Assembly: GCF_036588685.1 (NCBI RefSeq)
Contig: NC_086382.1
Coordinates: 59,476,987-59,540,986 of the forward strand
Reading direction: 5' to 3'
Length of the DNA stretch: 64,000 nucleotides
DNA from: Mytilus trossulus
Lineage: Eukaryota; Mollusca; Bivalvia; Mytilida; Mytilidae
In this document: positions 61,400-64,000 of the stretch, one piece after another
Numbering within the stretch: the first letter of the stretch is position 1
Layout of the letters: each line of letters starts with the position of its first letter
Notes under the pieces: model-generated
The model's input: only the letters and a program-made list of their open reading frames with translations
Told to the model about the DNA's origin: nothing
Database searches by the model: none
Position numbers and translations under genes: made by a program

Positions 61400-63065
61400 A
61401 TATAACAAAAAACCAAACCGGGCAAAATTAATGATGGGAAAGTCTGAAAAACTGAAAAATAACAATTAACAGAACGAGTAAAAAAAACCCTGCCATATTT
61501 CTGGCTTGGTGCATGTATTTTCCAAAGAAATGGTGGATAGAACCTGGTTACATAGTTAAATCAACCTCCCACTTATATGGCAAATATTTACAGTTTCGTT
61601 ATATTCACAAAACTGTGTATGCAACCAAAATAGACATAAATAAAGGCAACATTAGTATACCACTGTTCGAAATTCATAAATCGATAAAGAAAAAACAAAT
61701 CCGAGATACAAACTAAAGCCTCGGTTACACCTTACCGGATAGCACAAACGGACGTCTAACGGATGAAAATAAAAGTTGTCCGTTCACAAAATTGTTATCC
61801 GTTGGGAGTCACTTGATGTGCTGACCGAATAAAACGGACGCGTAACGAAGGCAAAACGGACACACACCGGATATGCAACGTACGAGAAACGGAAACTAAT
61901 CGGACAGAACGGATGTCGAACGTACATCCAACGGACGAGTCCCGCTTAAAACGGACACATAACGGAAGCGTACCGGATAAAACGAATGAATAAGATATAC
62001 AGAAAATTTAAAGGCGACAATAATAATACATGTTAATCGCATAAATATTCAAAAAGTTTCTATGTAACTGGTTTTGGTTTGGTCTTCAAAAATCCATCAA
62101 AGGGTAATGTCTGGCCTGAATAAGAGCTGCTTGATAGTGAAGACCTGCACTTACTTTAAAATCAATTATGAAAAATAAGAATTTATGACACTCAAGAAAT
62201 CTGACAAACCAATAATTGTTATTTCTGACGCGAAATTTTCAATAAGCATTTATCCGTTTCAGATCCGTTCATCGTCCGTTTTATCCGTTAAACGTCCGGT
62301 AGAAGTCCGTTTCACATTCGTTCGACATCCGTTGTATCCGTTTAACGTCCGGTAGACGTCCGTTGGTGAATTTGACTACTAGACCTCCAACGGATGTATA
62401 ACGGACAAGTAACGGATACGTAACGGAAACGGAACGGACGAGTACCGTACAAAACGGACGACTAACGGGCGTTCAACGGGCATGTTATCCGTTGGATGTC
62501 CGTTCGAAAATTTAAACATGCTCAAAATTTTCCAACGGACAGAACGGAGGTCGACGGATAAAACGTACTCTAAACGGACATGAAACGGATGTGGACGGAC
62601 GTCTAACGGATAAGAACGGACGCCTAACGGACATGAGCGGATTGAAAAAAAAGTTATCCGTTAGGCGTCCGTTCGAGCTTTCCGGTAAGGTATGACCGAG
62701 GCTTAAAACTGAGGTAAACGCGTCAAATATAAGAAAACTACGACACAACAGTAACACAACATTAAAATGTAACACATACATGGCACAGGTTATTTTAAGA
62801 TAAAACTGGTGGGTTGAAACTGGTTTTGTGGCATGTCAAACCTCCCGCTTTCATGGCAATGTTAATTATAACATTAAAATAACAATATTACAGGACAGAA
62901 CAGCAATACAAATAAATGGGGAAAACATAGAACAGAGAAACAAACGATTGATATCCAACAAAAGGTACTTTGTTAAAAAAGACAATACGCCAGACGTGCG
63001 CCACGTCCACACAAGACTAACCAGTGACGCCTAGATGAACTAAAAAGTTTGAAAGCCAGAAGAAG
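61400..63065 (+). repeat. Interspersed repeat split by a MITE
   Basis: Part 1 (about 61,400-61,716) contains 'aatggtggatagaacctggt' and part 2 (62,704-63,065) 'actggtgggttgaaactggt', 'aacctcccgctttcatggca' and the 'accagtgacgcc' end. They read as one element interrupted by 61,717-62,703. A related but diverged stretch is at 57,550-57,700. The 67-codon frame at 61,513 is part of this repeat, not a gene. Confidence 0.6.
61717..62703. mobile_element. 987-bp foldback MITE with TAA target duplication
   Basis: Ends are AGCCTCGGT...ACCGAGGCT; the first 24 bases and the last 24 are near-perfect inverses ('accttaccgg'/'ccggtaaggt'). TAA flanks both sides (61,714-61,716; 62,704-62,706). Long subterminal regions (about 61,740-61,985 and 62,255-62,680) are packed with AACGGA/TCCGTT-type repeats, around an AT-rich core. 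A 3-bp TAA duplication suits the PIF/Harbinger group, but the terminus is not diagnostic. No coding capacity. Confidence 0.85.
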
Positions 63066-63689
63066 TGCAAAGTTGAAAAGCATCGATGACTAAAATTTTA
63101 AAAAGTCTCGACCAAAACGGCCAGGATTATTCACCTGGGACAACAACATCCTTTAATATTATTTAGAATTTTGAATAAAACATATCCTTGTAAATTTTAT
63201 GAAATTACTTTCAATAGATATACATGGTAAAAATGAAGTGGTGGATAGCTACAGAACAAAAACGGATAAAATACATAACCATTGTTACGCTCAAAGTGAC
63301 ATCACATTTGAATTAAAAAACGGGTTTCCAAAAATTAAGAAAGAATTTAGATGAACTTCAAGATTTAATCTGTATGGCTTATCTAACGCTTATTATTAAC
63401 ATTGAAAATTACAATACTAATTAATATCAAATTGTAGTAGCAATTCGACAACCAATTGTATTATCTAGCTATGTCGAGCTTCCTCTGTATAAAGGTTAAA
63501 AAAAAGAAATATGATAGAGTTTTAACGGTAAATTTCATTTTGAGTTCACCGAGATCAAATTTCTATGTCGTATTCATTTTGTCTGTTACATCAATCTTGC
63601 TCGAAAAATATAAGGAGGAGTAAATGTTACGGTTTATCATCAAAGAATGTTCTGCCGACATTATATTATGTTTTAATTTCAAATTATTT
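63066..63689. other. AT-rich insertion remainder, nothing recognised
   Basis: Lies between the split repeat and resumption of the duplicated flank; no gene or repeat supported. Confidence 0.35.
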
Positions 63690-63797
63690 CTAAAAGCACA
63701 ATAACACAATAGCTGAATAATATGACCCAAGTTTGTTTTCTTAAACACTAGCTAATGACTACGCCTTTTCATTCCTATATAAAAGTTAAGTTTCGAC

Positions 63798-63828
<31 letters not shown>

Positions 63829-63855
63829 CACAAAGATTAAGGGACAAGTCAAATT
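63690..63855 (+). repeat. Resumption of the duplicated flank, with long poly-A
   Basis: 'aaaagcacaataacacaata' matches 3,857-3,876 and a 27-base A run followed by 'aaagattaa' matches the A run near 3,940-3,965. In the left copy the helicase-RBR gene begins about 410 bases after this point. Confidence 0.55.
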
Positions 63856-64000
63856 TTTGGGGGATTGGCACCGGTGCAATTCACATTTCTCCCTTAAAAC
63901 ATCTATGATCTACCCTCTGCATATACAAAAAAACTGTATGAAATATCTGCTAAATAAGTATACGTCCTATGTAATCTATGAATAAATCAAACAGACTTTA

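Noticed and set aside
61513-61716. 67-codon ORF
   Set aside because: Lies wholly within an interspersed repeat that is split by the MITE.

Overview
The window is AT-rich metazoan nuclear DNA with split genes and many interspersed repeats. Several repeat families (the 'gtctcattggcaatcatacc' family, the 'gacgctcgaatccaaaaaag' family and a tRNA-derived SINE ending in 'gttgggttgatgtttag') match what I know from marine mussels, so the source is probably a bivalve close to Mytilus. The species call rests on memory of these repeats and on no search. Coordinates of repeats were aligned by eye; ends described as 'about' may be off by tens of bases.

Left flank (1-10,219). One long uninterrupted coding region (4,374-9,515, +) encodes a 1,713-residue DEAH-box RNA helicase joined to a C-terminal RING-IBR-RING (RBR) ubiquitin ligase, an architecture otherwise familiar from the plant DEAH11/DEAH12 proteins. 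The 1.6 kb upstream of it (with a SINE) reappears in the same orientation at 59.8-61.1 kb plus about 63.7-63.85 kb. This suggests a segmental duplication and a second helicase-RBR gene just beyond the right edge.

Centre (10,227-46,112). A 35.9-kb giant imperfect palindrome. The left arm (about 10,227-23,255) is mirrored colinearly by the right arm (about 29,955-46,112) around a 6.7-kb spacer. The outermost inverted ends start with the same 14 bases and are bracketed by the identical 7-base direct repeat CATCTGG, as expected of a target-site duplication. The arms are mostly satellite DNA: 21-bp 'tatctatcaccacac' units (A), a 127-bp higher-order form (B) and a 'tttgtctatcaccac' variant (C), in the order A-B-C inward on both sides. 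Dozens of open frames here are artefacts of a 21-bp (7-codon) repeat. Short exon-like cassettes with splice-type borders point inward in both arms. No transposase was found, so it looks like a non-autonomous foldback-type element or a palindromic duplication. I regard it as the most novel thing in the window.

Right flank (46,113-64,000). A 5'-truncated LINE (47,175-49,450, -) is framed by a perfect 13-bp target duplication and cut exactly at the reverse-transcriptase catalytic DD motif. The last nine recognisable coding exons of TOPBP1 (51,221-57,042, -) follow, covering BRCT7 and BRCT8; one exon carries an apparent +1 frameshift in a 5-base homopolymer. An intron of that gene holds a non-autonomous Helitron whose sister copy lies in the left palindrome arm. 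Beyond are a mussel-type repeat (59.1-59.8 kb), the right copy of the duplicated flank, and a 987-bp foldback MITE (61,717-62,703) with a TAA target duplication.

The two genes are not an operon and no functional link between them is visible. TOPBP1 is a DNA-replication and damage checkpoint scaffold; the helicase-RBR protein probably couples RNA recognition to ubiquitination. Much of the sequence between them is made of mobile and tandem repeats.
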